A stretch of 64,000 bases of DNA, from contig NZ_JACJOD010000031.1 of assembly GCF_014695385.1 (NCBI RefSeq), positions 1 through 64,000 of the forward strand. The letters are read 5' to 3'. Positions 1 to 8,652 of the stretch are shown in pieces; positions within the stretch are counted from its first letter, which is position 1; every line of letters starts with the position of its first letter. The position numbers and the translations under genes are program-made. The notes under the pieces are model-generated. The model was not told the origin of the DNA. It ran no database searches and was given only the letters and a program-made list of their open reading frames with translations. This DNA comes from Trichocoleus sp. FACHB-46. GTDB taxonomy: Bacteria; Cyanobacteriota; Cyanobacteriia; FACHB-46.

Positions 1-96
1 GGTGCTATCTTGGCTTTCAAACTATTTTCTTTTCTAGGTGCGGGGGCCGACTGATTCGGTGCGCTTCCGCGCCCCTTCTCTCTCGACCGCTTAGCC

Positions 97-126
97 AATA
101 TAACGAAGTCCACATAAGACTGTCAA
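97..126 (-). promoter_or_regulatory. Strong sigma70-type promoter reading off the left edge
   Basis: On the minus strand a perfect -35 TTGACA (121-126) is followed after 18 bases by TATATT (97-102), or after 17 by TTATAT. The predicted transcript starts near 88-90 and runs out of the window. Its first part is GC-rich and can fold, followed by a tract resembling CACCTAGAAAA, which reminds me of rRNA operon leaders. That identity is an inference; only the promoter is visible. Confidence 0.55.
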
Positions 127-241
127 GGGGTGGGGGAAAGTTTTTTGGGAAAATTTCAAAGGCTCTCTGTGTCGAGGTTTGCGTGACAATAGTACAGAAG
201 AGATGCCAGAATGCATCGTGCTTGCGCAGAAGGGGGAGTTT

Positions 242-1135
242 GTGAATTTTCAGTCGGTTATTGCTACTCTGCATCAGTTTTGGAGCGATCGCGGTTGCTT
301 GATCGTCCAGCCCTACGACACAGAAAAAGGCGCTGGAACTAAAAGCCCGCATACCTTTTTGCGGGCTATTGGACCAGAGCCTTGGTCAGTTGCTTATGTT
401 GAGCCCTGTCGTCGGCCTGGAGATGGGCGCTATGGAGAAAATCCAAATCGAGTGCAGCATTATTATCAGTATCAAGTGCTGATTAAACCCTCGCCAGACA
501 GCATTCAAGAAATCTATCTAGATTCTTTAAGAGCGTTAGGTATTCATCCAGAGGAGCATGACATCCGTTTTGTAGAGGATAACTGGGAAGATGCAGCAGT
601 TGGAGCCTGGGGTGTTGGCTGGGAAGTCTGGCTAGATGGCATGGAGGTGACACAGTTTACTTACTTTCAGCAGTGCGGTGGTATTGATTGCCGCCCTGTT
701 TCCGTTGAGATTACTTATGGTTTAGAACGATTAACGATGTACCTTCAAGGGGTAAACTCAATTTTCGACATTCGTTGGAATGATGAGCTGACCTATGGAG
801 ATGTACACCTCCAAGGAGAGGTTGAGAACTCGACTTACAACTTCGAGGCTTCAAACCCAGAACTACTGTTCACGCTGTTTGAGTTGTATGCGCAGGAAGC
901 AGAACGACTAATGCAGCAGGAGCTAGTTTTGCCTGCATTCGATTACGTCTTGAAGTGTTCTCACACATTCAATTTATTGGATTCTAGGGGAGTTATTTCT
1001 GTTACTGAACGTACGCGGTATATCCTAAAGATTCGCAATTTGGCACGGCAGGTAGCTCAGCTTTATTTAAAGCAGCGAGAGGCATTGGGATTTCCGCTAC
1101 TAGAATTTCAAAAGACTAAAGTGTCTTCACTCTAA
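242..1135 (+). CDS. glyQ: Glycyl-tRNA synthetase alpha subunit
   Basis: GlyQ is the catalytic subunit of the alpha2beta2 glycyl-tRNA synthetase, which charges tRNA-Gly with glycine in the cytoplasm together with GlyS (not in the window). The class II core is visible: residues [16 protein letters not shown] (motif 2 region) and [11 protein letters not shown] (motif 3). The GTG at 242 gives the usual N-terminus [19 protein letters not shown] and the usual length of 297 residues, and it follows AGGGGGAG at 231-238. A TTG at 179 in the same frame would only add a non-conserved extension. The gene stands alone, divergent from the promoter at the left edge. Confidence 0.97.
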   Translation: MNFQSVIATLHQFWSDRGCLIVQPYDTEKGAGTKSPHTFLRAIGPEPWSVAYVEPCRRPGDGRYGENPNRVQHYYQYQVLIKPSPDSIQEIYLDSLRALGIHPEEHDIRFVEDNWEDAAVGAWGVGWEVWLDGMEVTQFTYFQQCGGIDCRPVSVEITYGLERLTMYLQGVNSIFDIRWNDELTYGDVHLQGEVENSTYNFEASNPELLFTLFELYAQEAERLMQQELVLPAFDYVLKCSHTFNLLDSRGVISVTERTRYILKIRNLARQVAQLYLKQREALGFPLLEFQKTKVSSL

Positions 1136-1288
1136 GTATTAAAAGATTAAAAGTAGTCTTTAGCACTTGAGAATTTTCTGTTTCGGAGAGGTCTTCAGGT
1201 TCGACGTTGAGCCAACTTCTATGCTTAGCTATCTACTGTCACTATAGTGATAGACCTAGAGCTATTACTGAAGCATAAAGGAAAACAA

Positions 1289-1765
1289 ATGTCGGGATTG
1301 AGCGAATTCCTGGAACCAATTGCTGCTTGGTTCCGCAGTCTGGGTATTCCTGAGCCCGTTGTGCATTGGGGGCATCCTGCCATGATGGGCATCGTAGTTG
1401 TTGCCATGGGTAGTGCTGTTGGCATCACCGGATGGCGCAGCCGACTAGCAACTGATTTTACGATCGCAGACCAAAGCCGCAATGCACATCCTAAGATTGC
1501 TGGTTGGATGTTTTTGTTTATGGCTTTGGGTTTTACGGGTGGTGTTCTATCACTAGTGATGCAACAGCAGCCAGTTCTTGAAAGCCCTCACTTTTGGACG
1601 GGCTTGGTGGTGTTGAGCTTGTTAGCTTTTAACGGTGTAATTGCTCTCGCAGGTTTTGGTGGTAACAAATCACTGCGTACAGTTCACGCTTTGCTAGGGA
1701 GCATTGCCTTGTTGCTGATGCTGGTTCATGCGGGGTTAGGTTTGAAGTTAGGGTTATCAATCTAG
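1289..1765 (+). CDS. DUF4079 family membrane protein
   Basis: A 158-residue protein with four predicted membrane helices and histidines at or near their ends (VVHWGHPAMM, NAHPKIAGW, ESPHFWTG, TVHALLG, LVHAGLG). This is the pattern of DUF4079, found in cyanobacteria and plastids and resembling a small cytochrome-b561-like bundle. Haem binding is a possibility inferred from the histidines only. The ATG at 1289 follows AAAGGA; an upstream in-frame GTG at 1247 is less likely. The gene ends 15 bases before comEC and may be cotranscribed with it. Confidence 0.8.
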   Translation: MSGLSEFLEPIAAWFRSLGIPEPVVHWGHPAMMGIVVVAMGSAVGITGWRSRLATDFTIADQSRNAHPKIAGWMFLFMALGFTGGVLSLVMQQQPVLESPHFWTGLVVLSLLAFNGVIALAGFGGNKSLRTVHALLGSIALLLMLVHAGLGLKLGLSI

Positions 1766-1780
1766 TTCAGGAGGCGATTG

Positions 1781-4138
1781 ATGACCCTAGCGGGTATTAT
1801 TCTATGTTTTGCTTACATTCTGGGATTGTTGATAACTACAATCCCAGGCGGCGGTTATTTATTGCTGGGGCTGGGCATTGTAGCAGCCTTGCTAGCTCGC
1901 CAACGTTTTGCTATTCCGCCCGCGATCGCCCGTTCGTTACGTTTACCAGAAAGTTGGCAACTAAAATGGAATCCTAAAGTTTGTATAGCTGCTGGATTGG
2001 TGGGGCTTTTAGCCAGCCTATACTTTCAAGCCCGTACACCCTATCCAGCGGCAAACGATGTCAGCAAACTGATTAGCTCCTCATCGGTTAATTCAGAGCA
2101 GATTGTGACTGTTCAAGGAAAGGTCATCGGCTCACCGCGCCTGACTCGGAGTGGGCGATCGCAGTTTTGGATGAAAGCAACCCAGGTCAGTCAGGTAATT
2201 GTTCCAGCACAAGTAGCTAACTCCAACCAAGCGGTTAGTGGCAACCTGTATGTAACGCTGCCTTTGTTACAGGGAACAGGTCTGCGATCCGGACAAGCGA
2301 TCGCAGTTACAGGTAAGTTATACGAGCCGAAGCCTGCTCAAAATCCAGGAGAGTTTGACTTTCGTGCCTATCTGGCGCAAGAAGGGGGATTTGCCGGTCT
2401 CAGCGGTCGTCAAATTAGTTTGACACCAGGGACGCCCATTCCTCAGTGGGGCTGGTGGGCGATTCGTCAAAAAATCATTCAAACACAGGTACGCTGGCTA
2501 GGCAGTCCTGAAGGACCGCTAGTTAGTTCTATGGTGCTGGGCAGTCGTGCAGTTGATTTGCCTTATGACATCAAAGATCAGTTCGCCAAAATCGGTTTGG
2601 CCCATGCGCTAGCGGCTTCAGGATTCCAAACTTCGCTCATTTTAGGATTAGTTCTAGTCTTAACTCGGCGCTTTCCAGCGCGGATGCAAATAATTTCTGG
2701 GACAGGGGCGCTAGCTATATTTGTAGGTTTAGCAGGTTTACAACCCGCTGTGCTGCGAGCAGCTTTGATGGGATTTGCAGCTCTGGTTGCTTTAGGAACC
2801 CAAAGAAAAATCAAGCCTTTAGGTTCTTTATTGGTTGCAGCGACGTTTCTACTGTTATGGAACCCGCTGTGGATTTGGGACTTAGGGTTTCAATTAAGCC
2901 TGTTAGCCACCTTAGGTTTATTGGTCACTGTCCCGCCTGTGATTAAGCGGCTAGATTGGCTCCCTCCTGCGATCGCAACTTTAATTGCGGTGCCAATTGC
3001 TGCTTATTTATGGACTTTACCTTTGCAACTTTATGCTTTTGGGTTGGTTTCTCCCTACAGCATTGTGGTGAATTTTCTAACGACTCCATTGATTTCAATT
3101 ATTAGTATTGGTGGCGTTGTTAGTGCCTTAGCTGCCTTGGTTTGGCCTTTAGCCGGAAGTGCGATCGCTTGGTTGCTTTACTACCCTACTCATGGGCTGA
3201 TCGCCATTGTCGATTTCTTTAGTCGATTACCGGGTAATTCCATTGCGGTAGGAACTATTTCTACGTTGCAACTCGCCGTTTTGTATGGCCTGATTTGTCT
3301 TGCTTGGCTACAGACCTGGTGGCAGCGGCGCTGGTGGGCAGCAGGTCTGATTGCTGTTGGCTTAATTGTGCTACCCGTCTGGTATAGCTACACAACCTTG
3401 TTTCGGGCAACTGTCCTAGCGACATCTGGAGAACCCATCTTAGTAGTTCAAGACCAAAGTCGCGTTGGCTTGGTGAACAGTGGCAACGAAGCGATCGCTA
3501 GTTTAACAGTGTTGCCATTCCTGCAAAAGCAAGGAATTAATCAAGTCGATTGGGCTGTGGCTACAGACACTCAGCATAATCATCAAGGCTGGTCTCAAAT
3601 TGTAGATCAGCTGCCAATTAAAGCTTTTTATACAAGCGCCGCCTCTAAAGTTAGGGCTAGCGATCGCCCACCTGCCATAGCGTCTGACCAGAAGGCTGTG
3701 CCTCTCCCTAGCCTAGCTGCCCAAAAGCATTACCAGCTCTTAGCTTCAGGTCAAACAATTCAAATTGGTTCTACTGCTGTACAACCTGTCAGTACTGATT
3801 TAGCTGTCTGGGCCTTTAAGCTGTACGACCAGCCGTGGATCTGGCTAAGCCATCTCAAGAGCAGTGAACAGAACGCTTTGGTAGAGTCAGGCCAATTAGC
3901 TCCAGCACAGGTACTTTGGTGGACTGGCGAACCCTTAACAAATAGCTTATTAAAAGCGATTCAGCCGCAAATCGCGATCGCCTCTGCTACCTCCATTGAT
4001 CCAGATACGTTGGCCCAGCTCCGCCAGAAGAAGATTGAGGTTTACTGGACTGGGCGAGATGGAGCTTTGCAGTGGCAACCGAATCAAGGCTTAACTAGGA
4101 CTCTAGAATCTACAGAAAACGAGGTTCCTCTACTGTAG
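1781..4138 (+). CDS. comEC: ComEC/Rec2-type DNA uptake channel
   Basis: ComEC forms the inner-membrane channel for single-stranded DNA in natural transformation. The 785-residue protein has an N-terminal membrane pair, an OB-like domain (SEQIVTVQGKVIGSPRLTRS), the Competence multi-helix domain (LAHALAASGFQTSLILGL, counterpart of the HLLAVSGLH motif), and a C-terminal region in the position of the beta-lactamase-like domain. That last domain is degenerate: near residues 594-602 it reads DTQHNHQGW where active members have a HxHxDH-type metal site. The ATG at 1781 has AGGAGG six bases upstream; a TTG one codon earlier is less likely. The other competence genes are not in the window. Confidence 0.88.
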   Translation: MTLAGIILCFAYILGLLITTIPGGGYLLLGLGIVAALLARQRFAIPPAIARSLRLPESWQLKWNPKVCIAAGLVGLLASLYFQARTPYPAANDVSKLISSSSVNSEQIVTVQGKVIGSPRLTRSGRSQFWMKATQVSQVIVPAQVANSNQAVSGNLYVTLPLLQGTGLRSGQAIAVTGKLYEPKPAQNPGEFDFRAYLAQEGGFAGLSGRQISLTPGTPIPQWGWWAIRQKIIQTQVRWLGSPEGPLVSSMVLGSRAVDLPYDIKDQFAKIGLAHALAASGFQTSLILGLVLVLTRRFPARMQIISGTGALAIFVGLAGLQPAVLRAALMGFAALVALGTQRKIKPLGSLLVAATFLLLWNPLWIWDLGFQLSLLATLGLLVTVPPVIKRLDWLPPAIATLIAVPIAAYLWTLPLQLYAFGLVSPYSIVVNFLTTPLISIISIGGVVSALAALVWPLAGSAIAWLLYYPTHGLIAIVDFFSRLPGNSIAVGTISTLQLAVLYGLICLAWLQTWWQRRWWAAGLIAVGLIVLPVWYSYTTLFRATVLATSGEPILVVQDQSRVGLVNSGNEAIASLTVLPFLQKQGINQVDWAVATDTQHNHQGWSQIVDQLPIKAFYTSAASKVRASDRPPAIASDQKAVPLPSLAAQKHYQLLASGQTIQIGSTAVQPVSTDLAVWAFKLYDQPWIWLSHLKSSEQNALVESGQLAPAQVLWWTGEPLTNSLLKAIQPQIAIASATSIDPDTLAQLRQKKIEVYWTGRDGALQWQPNQGLTRTLESTENEVPLL

Positions 4139-4179
4139 AATGGGTAAATCCCTCTAAAATAAATAGAGACCAAACCTCT

Positions 4180-4264
4180 GGAGAGGTGGCAGAGTGGTTG
4201 AATGCGGCAGACTCGAAATCTGTTTTGGGGCGACTCAACGGGGGTTCGAATCCCCCCCTCTCCG
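4180..4264 (+). tRNA. tRNA-Ser (anticodon CGA)
   Basis: The 85-base sequence folds as a class II tRNA. Acceptor arms GGAGAGG (4180-4186) and CCTCTCC (4257-4263) pair, with discriminator G. The anticodon loop CTCGAAA lies at 4212-4218 with CGA at 4214-4216. A long variable arm and a T-arm with GGTTCGAATCC follow, as expected of tRNA-Ser reading UCG. CCA is not encoded. It sits 41 bases after comEC. Confidence 0.97.
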
Positions 4265-4337
4265 TTGACAACAGCAGAAATACCGGATGGCTAGCTGAAT
4301 CAGCTGAAAAAAGGGTTGGAACTTTCCGGTATCGATC

Positions 4338-4850
4338 ATGCTGAGAGAATTAAGTTCGATTGCACTGTTAACCCCCGCTTTGCTGAGCGTAGAAGGCCTG
4401 AGTTTTGCTGACAAGAGTCAGGCGCTCAACCTGCCCCAGCTCGATTCCTCACTTAAAGATTTGGTCTGCCAAAATAACTGGAACCGAGCCATTAAGGCAA
4501 TGGGACCCCGGATCGGCAATCCTCAAATTACATCCCAAGATCGGCAGCAACTGATTGAATTTCGTCATCAACTGCAAGACTGGCAAGCGGCAGGAGCAAA
4601 GGTTTCTGAGCTTCCTGGTTGTGAGGGAGTCGCTGTATCGGTAGATGGACCTACAATCGAATACTCAGCATCCACTAGTTTGGATTTTGAAGCAGGATTG
4701 GAGTCAGTTGTAGCCATGCGCTCTCTACCGAAAGGATATATCGGGTATGCGGGCCTCTCCCAAGCAGCTGACTCGGTCGATCGCAGTTGTCGCGTAATTG
4801 ACGCTAGAGGCAAAAGAATTGATCTGAGCGTTTTATGCGACGGACAGTAG
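4338..4850 (+). CDS. Hypothetical exported protein
   Basis: A 170-residue protein that I do not recognise beyond its likely cyanobacterial distribution. The first 22 or so residues are hydrophobic (IALLTPALLSVEG) and could be a signal peptide or anchor. The rest is soluble, with four cysteines (LVCQNNW, LPGCEGV, DRSCRVI, SVLCDGQ) that could form two disulfides outside the cytoplasm. It starts 73 bases after the tRNA and converges with the methyltransferase gene. Confidence 0.6.
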   Translation: MLRELSSIALLTPALLSVEGLSFADKSQALNLPQLDSSLKDLVCQNNWNRAIKAMGPRIGNPQITSQDRQQLIEFRHQLQDWQAAGAKVSELPGCEGVAVSVDGPTIEYSASTSLDFEAGLESVVAMRSLPKGYIGYAGLSQAADSVDRSCRVIDARGKRIDLSVLCDGQ

Positions 4851-4890
4851 CCAATTGGGCTCATGCTCTAGTGCCTTAATTTAATCTAGG

Positions 4891-4945
4891 CGATCGCTCC
4901 CCTCCTATATTTTTGTCTCAGGAATTAGGGGCGATCGTTTCTTTT
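4891..4945 (+). terminator. HIP1-containing hairpin between convergent genes
   Basis: CGATCGCTCCCCT (4891-4903) pairs with AGGGGCGATCG (4927-4937), leaving a two-base bulge. TTTCTTTT follows at 4938-4945. It lies between the convergent genes ending at 4850 and 4996, a natural terminator position. The 23-base loop is longer than usual. Confidence 0.5.
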
Positions 4946-4995
4946 AGTTGCAAGGAAATGAATCTGATATTGATGACTATTGCGTATAACCCTGC

Positions 4996-5613
4996 TTATC
5001 CTTTGATGGCGACTCCCTTGTACATGTAACCGCCTATTTTAGGAAGAGTAGTGACGTAAAACTTGTCTAATTTCAAGATTTCGAAGTGGTTCGCTTCAAC
5101 CAACTGCTGAATCTGGCGATTGAGGTGACAACCATCTCCAATCACTTTTTGTAGAGGCGTAAGGCGATTTTGCCAGACCTGAACTTGGGGGTCTTCGCTC
5201 AATCCATGCTCAACAAAGAAAAACTTGCCCGATGGCTTGAGCACCCGATGAATCTCCTGCAAAGCTTGATCCACTTTGGCAATGCTGCATAAAGTCCAGG
5301 TACTCACCACACTGTCAAACGTATTATCCGCCATTGGCAAATTCTCACCATTTAATAGGCGATGATCTACGGCAATCGCCGTAGATTGAATACGTTTTTG
5401 CGCCAAAGCACTAACACCTGGATTCACATCCACCGTTGTAATTTTCTGAATTTGGCAGGGATAGTATTGCAGATTTAATCCAGTGCCAAAGCCGATTTCT
5501 AAAACTTCTCCTTCTACTTCAGCCAATAGTTCTTGCCGATACTGCGCCAAAGCGGGGTGAGACATACCCCAATCGAGGAGTCGTGGAAAAATCACTTGTG
5601 AGTAAAACCGCAT
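4996..5613 (-). CDS. Class I SAM-dependent methyltransferase, METTL7-like
   Basis: A 205-residue methyltransferase with the SAM-binding motif I VLEIGFGTGLNLQYYP (near residues 37-52), an acidic ribose-binding strand (ITTVDVNPG), a D-rich motif II (DNTFDSVVSTWTLCSI) and a post-motif HRVLKPSGKFFFVEHG. The GDGCHLNR segment near residue 160 resembles the METTL7/thiol methyltransferase subgroup of UbiE-like enzymes. The substrate cannot be told. The ATG at 5613 is the first in-frame start. The gene stands alone. Confidence 0.8.
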   Translation of the reverse strand: MRFYSQVIFPRLLDWGMSHPALAQYRQELLAEVEGEVLEIGFGTGLNLQYYPCQIQKITTVDVNPGVSALAQKRIQSTAIAVDHRLLNGENLPMADNTFDSVVSTWTLCSIAKVDQALQEIHRVLKPSGKFFFVEHGLSEDPQVQVWQNRLTPLQKVIGDGCHLNRQIQQLVEANHFEILKLDKFYVTTLPKIGGYMYKGVAIKG

Positions 5614-5767
5614 ATTAATATCTCCTCAATTTCCTGCACTTTTCTTTTTCTTAACAGATACCAAACTGTTTCTCAGCAAAAACTCAGTCTGATAGGTCTT
5701 AATACACAAATAAGCCCAGTCTTGTCTGGGGCGATCGCACTTTTGTCCTGACTAGTTGGAGAGTTTC

Positions 5768-6109
5768 ATGAAAGCTAATTACCTAACCACTTTGGCCGCT
5801 GTTGCAACCCTGAGCTTCGGTGCTCTTGTTGGCTGCTCCTCAGACACCAGCACCACTCCTACCAATGGTGGCACCGCAACTGAAGCTAGCCCTGCTGTAA
5901 CCGAAGCCAGCCCCGCTGCTGGTGCGGCTGATAGCACTGCCAAGCCTGCTGAAGCTGAGAAAGCAGCTGAAGATGCTTCCAAAGCGGCTGATAAGGCAGC
6001 TGATGCTGCTAAGGATGCTGACAAAGCTGCTGACACTGCCAAAGACGCCGCTAAAGATGCTTCTGCTGCAAGTGACGATGCTGCCAAGACAGACGCTGCT
6101 AAGCAGTAA
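5768..6109 (+). CDS. Ala/Lys/Asp-rich lipoprotein with LEA-like repeats
   Basis: A 113-residue lipoprotein. The signal peptide ends in the lipobox LVGC, so the mature protein starts at Cys20 or so. A Thr/Ser/Pro/Ala-rich linker follows. The last 55 residues are made almost only of A, K, D, E and S in a repeating pattern (AADKAADAAKDADKAAD, TAKDAAKDASAASDDAAK), close to the 11-residue amphipathic repeat of group 3 LEA proteins and predicted to form a helix or coiled coil. The ATG at 5768 follows GGAG; a TTG at 5756 is a weaker alternative. A terminator follows. A stress or envelope role is inference. Confidence 0.75.
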   Translation: MKANYLTTLAAVATLSFGALVGCSSDTSTTPTNGGTATEASPAVTEASPAAGAADSTAKPAEAEKAAEDASKAADKAADAAKDADKAADTAKDAAKDASAASDDAAKTDAAKQ

Positions 6110-6236
6110 TTGAGCGAGTTTAACGCTACTTGTTGAGTACCTGTTACCTAGAAGATTAACTCTGAGGCTTGATCCTGTAACCAGAGCTTCAGAGATTACA
6201 TTCTGACTTCAATTAATCAGAGATTGCTAAACACTT

Positions 6237-6269
6237 TTAGGACGCAACATCTTGCGCCCTAAATTTTTT
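6237..6269 (+). terminator. Rho-independent terminator of the lipoprotein gene
   Basis: TTAGGACGCAA (6237-6247) pairs with TTGCGCCCTAA (6252-6262) apart from one A/C mismatch. The loop is four bases, and TTTTTT (6264-6269) follows. Confidence 0.8.
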
Positions 6270-6275
6270 GGGAGT

Positions 6276-7811
6276 TTATGAGCGCCGCCAAGCGAGCCAA
6301 GTCGAGAACAATTTTTTTATAGTAGGAGTTAGACGGGCGCGGTTGTAGGCATCTGCAGCTTTGCGAATTACTTCTGCTTGAGTGGGATAAGGATGGATGG
6401 TATTGGCGATCGCCCCCAATCCCAAATTTCCTACCATCGCCAAGGTTACTTCACTGATCATCTCCCCGGCATGGCGAGCCACAATCGTTGCACCCACAAT
6501 TTTGTCAGTTCCTTGCTTGACATGGATCTTGGCAAATCCAGCGGTTTCTCCATCTACGATCGCGCGATCGATTTCCTCTAAAGGAACCAAGTAAGTATCT
6601 AGGTTAATACCTTGGGCTTCAGCCTGCGGCTCATACAAACCAACATGAGCCACCTCTGGATCGGTATAAGTCACCCAAGGCATGGTGAGCGAGCTCAGTT
6701 TTTTGCGTCCTAGAAACAGAGCATTCTGAATCACGATGCGAGCCGCCGCATCAGCAGCATGAGTAAACTTCCAATCCATACAAATATCACCCGCTGCATA
6801 AATGCGAGGATTGGTGGTTTGTAGGCGGTCATTCACCCACACCCCTTGAGTTTTGTCATACTTCACGCCTACCCGTTCCAAATCTAAGCCTTCGACTCTA
6901 GGAACTCGGCCCGCCCCTACCAAAATTTCATCTACAACGATTGAGTCAGGTTGGCCATTGCTCTCGTAATAAATGACTTTACCTGCACTGCTCACTTCAA
7001 CTCGCTGAATTTGAGCTGACAACAATAATTGAATGCCTTCGTTGATGAAAGTTTGTTGAATTATCTCAGCCGCATCTGCATCTTCGCGATCGAGGAGGTG
7101 ATCGTTCTTGTGCAACACCACCACTTCAGACCCTAGCCGCTGAAATGCCTGGGCTAGCTCACAACCGATAGGTCCACCTCCGACAACTGCCAACCGTTGC
7201 GGACGCTGAGTTAAGCGAAAAACAGTTTCGTTGGTCAAGTAGCCTGCTTCTGCCAATCCTGGGATCGCAGGCTCAACGGCGCGAGTCCCAGTAGCAATCA
7301 CAGCTTGTTTAAACCGCAGCGTTTGACCTGCTACTTCCGCTGTATTGGAGCTGGTAAACTTAGCGGTGCCATAGAAAACATCAACTCCTAGCTGTTGAAA
7401 GCGTTGAGCTGAATCATGGTAGCTAATCTCGGCCCGCACTCGTCGCAACCGCTCCATCACGGTAGCAAAATCAACTTCCAGATTTTCTGGTATCTGAATG
7501 CCATGCTGTCCTGCCGCTTTCAAGTCAGCAACTGCCCGAGCAGAGCGAATCATACACTTCGAGGGAACGCAGCCCACATTGAGGCAATCGCCCCCCAACA
7601 AGTGCTTTTCTACCAGTGCAACTTTTGCTCCTAAGCCTGCCGCTCCAGCGGCTGTCACTAGCCCTGCCGTTCCTCCCCCAATGACCACTAAGTTGTAGCA
7701 AGCAGCCGGTTGCGGATTAGTCCAATGGTCAGGCCGTACCTGATTCACTAAAGCTTCGTTATACTCATCCATCGGTAGCACTTTTACCGACTCAACGCTT
7801 GGCTGAGACAT
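6276..7811 (-). CDS. FAD-dependent pyridine nucleotide-disulfide oxidoreductase (MerA/Lpd-like)
   Basis: A 511-residue flavoprotein with an FAD-binding GGGTAG (45-50), the redox pair GGDCLNVGCVPSK (Cys76 and Cys81), an NAD(P)-binding VVGGGPIGCELAQAF and a dimer-interface HPYPTQAEVI. It is often named mercuric reductase-like. It lacks both the N-terminal HMA domain and the C-terminal vicinal cysteines of true MerA, so mercury reduction is unlikely. An extra 38 residues precede the FAD fold. It overlaps the upstream TVP38-type gene by 20 bases, so the two form an operon; a membrane-linked redox role is inference. Confidence 0.85.
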   Translation of the reverse strand: MSQPSVESVKVLPMDEYNEALVNQVRPDHWTNPQPAACYNLVVIGGGTAGLVTAAGAAGLGAKVALVEKHLLGGDCLNVGCVPSKCMIRSARAVADLKAAGQHGIQIPENLEVDFATVMERLRRVRAEISYHDSAQRFQQLGVDVFYGTAKFTSSNTAEVAGQTLRFKQAVIATGTRAVEPAIPGLAEAGYLTNETVFRLTQRPQRLAVVGGGPIGCELAQAFQRLGSEVVVLHKNDHLLDREDADAAEIIQQTFINEGIQLLLSAQIQRVEVSSAGKVIYYESNGQPDSIVVDEILVGAGRVPRVEGLDLERVGVKYDKTQGVWVNDRLQTTNPRIYAAGDICMDWKFTHAADAAARIVIQNALFLGRKKLSSLTMPWVTYTDPEVAHVGLYEPQAEAQGINLDTYLVPLEEIDRAIVDGETAGFAKIHVKQGTDKIVGATIVARHAGEMISEVTLAMVGNLGLGAIANTIHPYPTQAEVIRKAADAYNRARLTPTIKKLFSTWLAWRRS

Positions 7812-8535
7812 CAGTTCCTCCTTCAGAAATTCCGTCTAAAGCTTTTTGGGCAACTTGAGTGACGTAAATGGTGACAACTACAGTGGCAACTAAGCCCACA
7901 CTGTAGAAGATCAATTCCGCTGGGGAGCGCGATCGCCCTGTAGTTTTGGTAGCTAAAGTTGCCAAATCACCCAACAGGGATCCAATGTAAACATACATAA
8001 TAGTGGGTGGCAGCATGCCCAAGCAGCCCAATCCATAATCTCGAAGAGAGACTTGCGTAATGCCAAAAACATAGTTCAACAATACAAATGGGAAGGCAGG
8101 AGAGAGTCGAGTCAACAGCACAATTTTGAGCCCCTCCCGTGCCACTGCTTGATCTACGGCGTTAAATTTGGCATGACCTTCAATCTGCTGAGCTACCCAT
8201 CCTCTCGCTAAATATCTGCCGACTAGGAAAGCCGCGATCGCTCCCAACGTGGCTCCTACAAAGGCATAGATGGAACCAAAAACGACCCCAAATAACACCC
8301 CTGCTCCTAGCGTGAGTAAAGAGCCTGGAATCAAGCACAGAGCTGCAAAAATATAAATGCAAATAAAGGCGATCGGTGCCCAAACACCTAAATTCTGAAT
8401 TTTCTCTAGAGCTATTGCCAATGAAGCTGACAAATTTAAATATTTAATCTCCTTTAAAAGAGCAACTACTACAATCAGCACACCAGCAAATTTGAACCCT
8501 AGAATCAATCTTTTCCTCAGCAGCTCTCGACTCAT
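7792..8535 (-). CDS. TVP38/TMEM64 (VTT/DedA-like) membrane protein
   Basis: A 247-residue protein with five or six membrane helices. It has the VTT-domain signatures: a glycine-rich pair of half-helices (LIPGSLLTLGAGVLFG), a central GRYLARGW, and LTRLSPAFPFVLLNYVFGIT before a final helix. Family members act in membrane and lipid homeostasis; the exact substrate is not known. It is the first gene of a two-gene operon with the FAD oxidoreductase, a pairing I believe occurs in other cyanobacteria. Confidence 0.85.
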   Translation of the reverse strand: MSRELLRKRLILGFKFAGVLIVVVALLKEIKYLNLSASLAIALEKIQNLGVWAPIAFICIYIFAALCLIPGSLLTLGAGVLFGVVFGSIYAFVGATLGAIAAFLVGRYLARGWVAQQIEGHAKFNAVDQAVAREGLKIVLLTRLSPAFPFVLLNYVFGITQVSLRDYGLGCLGMLPPTIMYVYIGSLLGDLATLATKTTGRSRSPAELIFYSVGLVATVVVTIYVTQVAQKALDGISEGGTDVSAKR

Positions 8536-8652
8536 AATTTATTTACTTCAAAAAAGCTGAGCAGATGTTAAAGATAAATTTTATTCCCGCAACGCTTGAG
8601 GTCAAGCCTGATAGGATTGGGTGAAAAATTATCCTCACATATCTTCCAATTC

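Noticed and set aside
6276-7811. Mercury resistance function of the flavoprotein
   Set aside because: It lacks the HMA domain and the C-terminal Cys pair, and no merR, merT or merP lies nearby.
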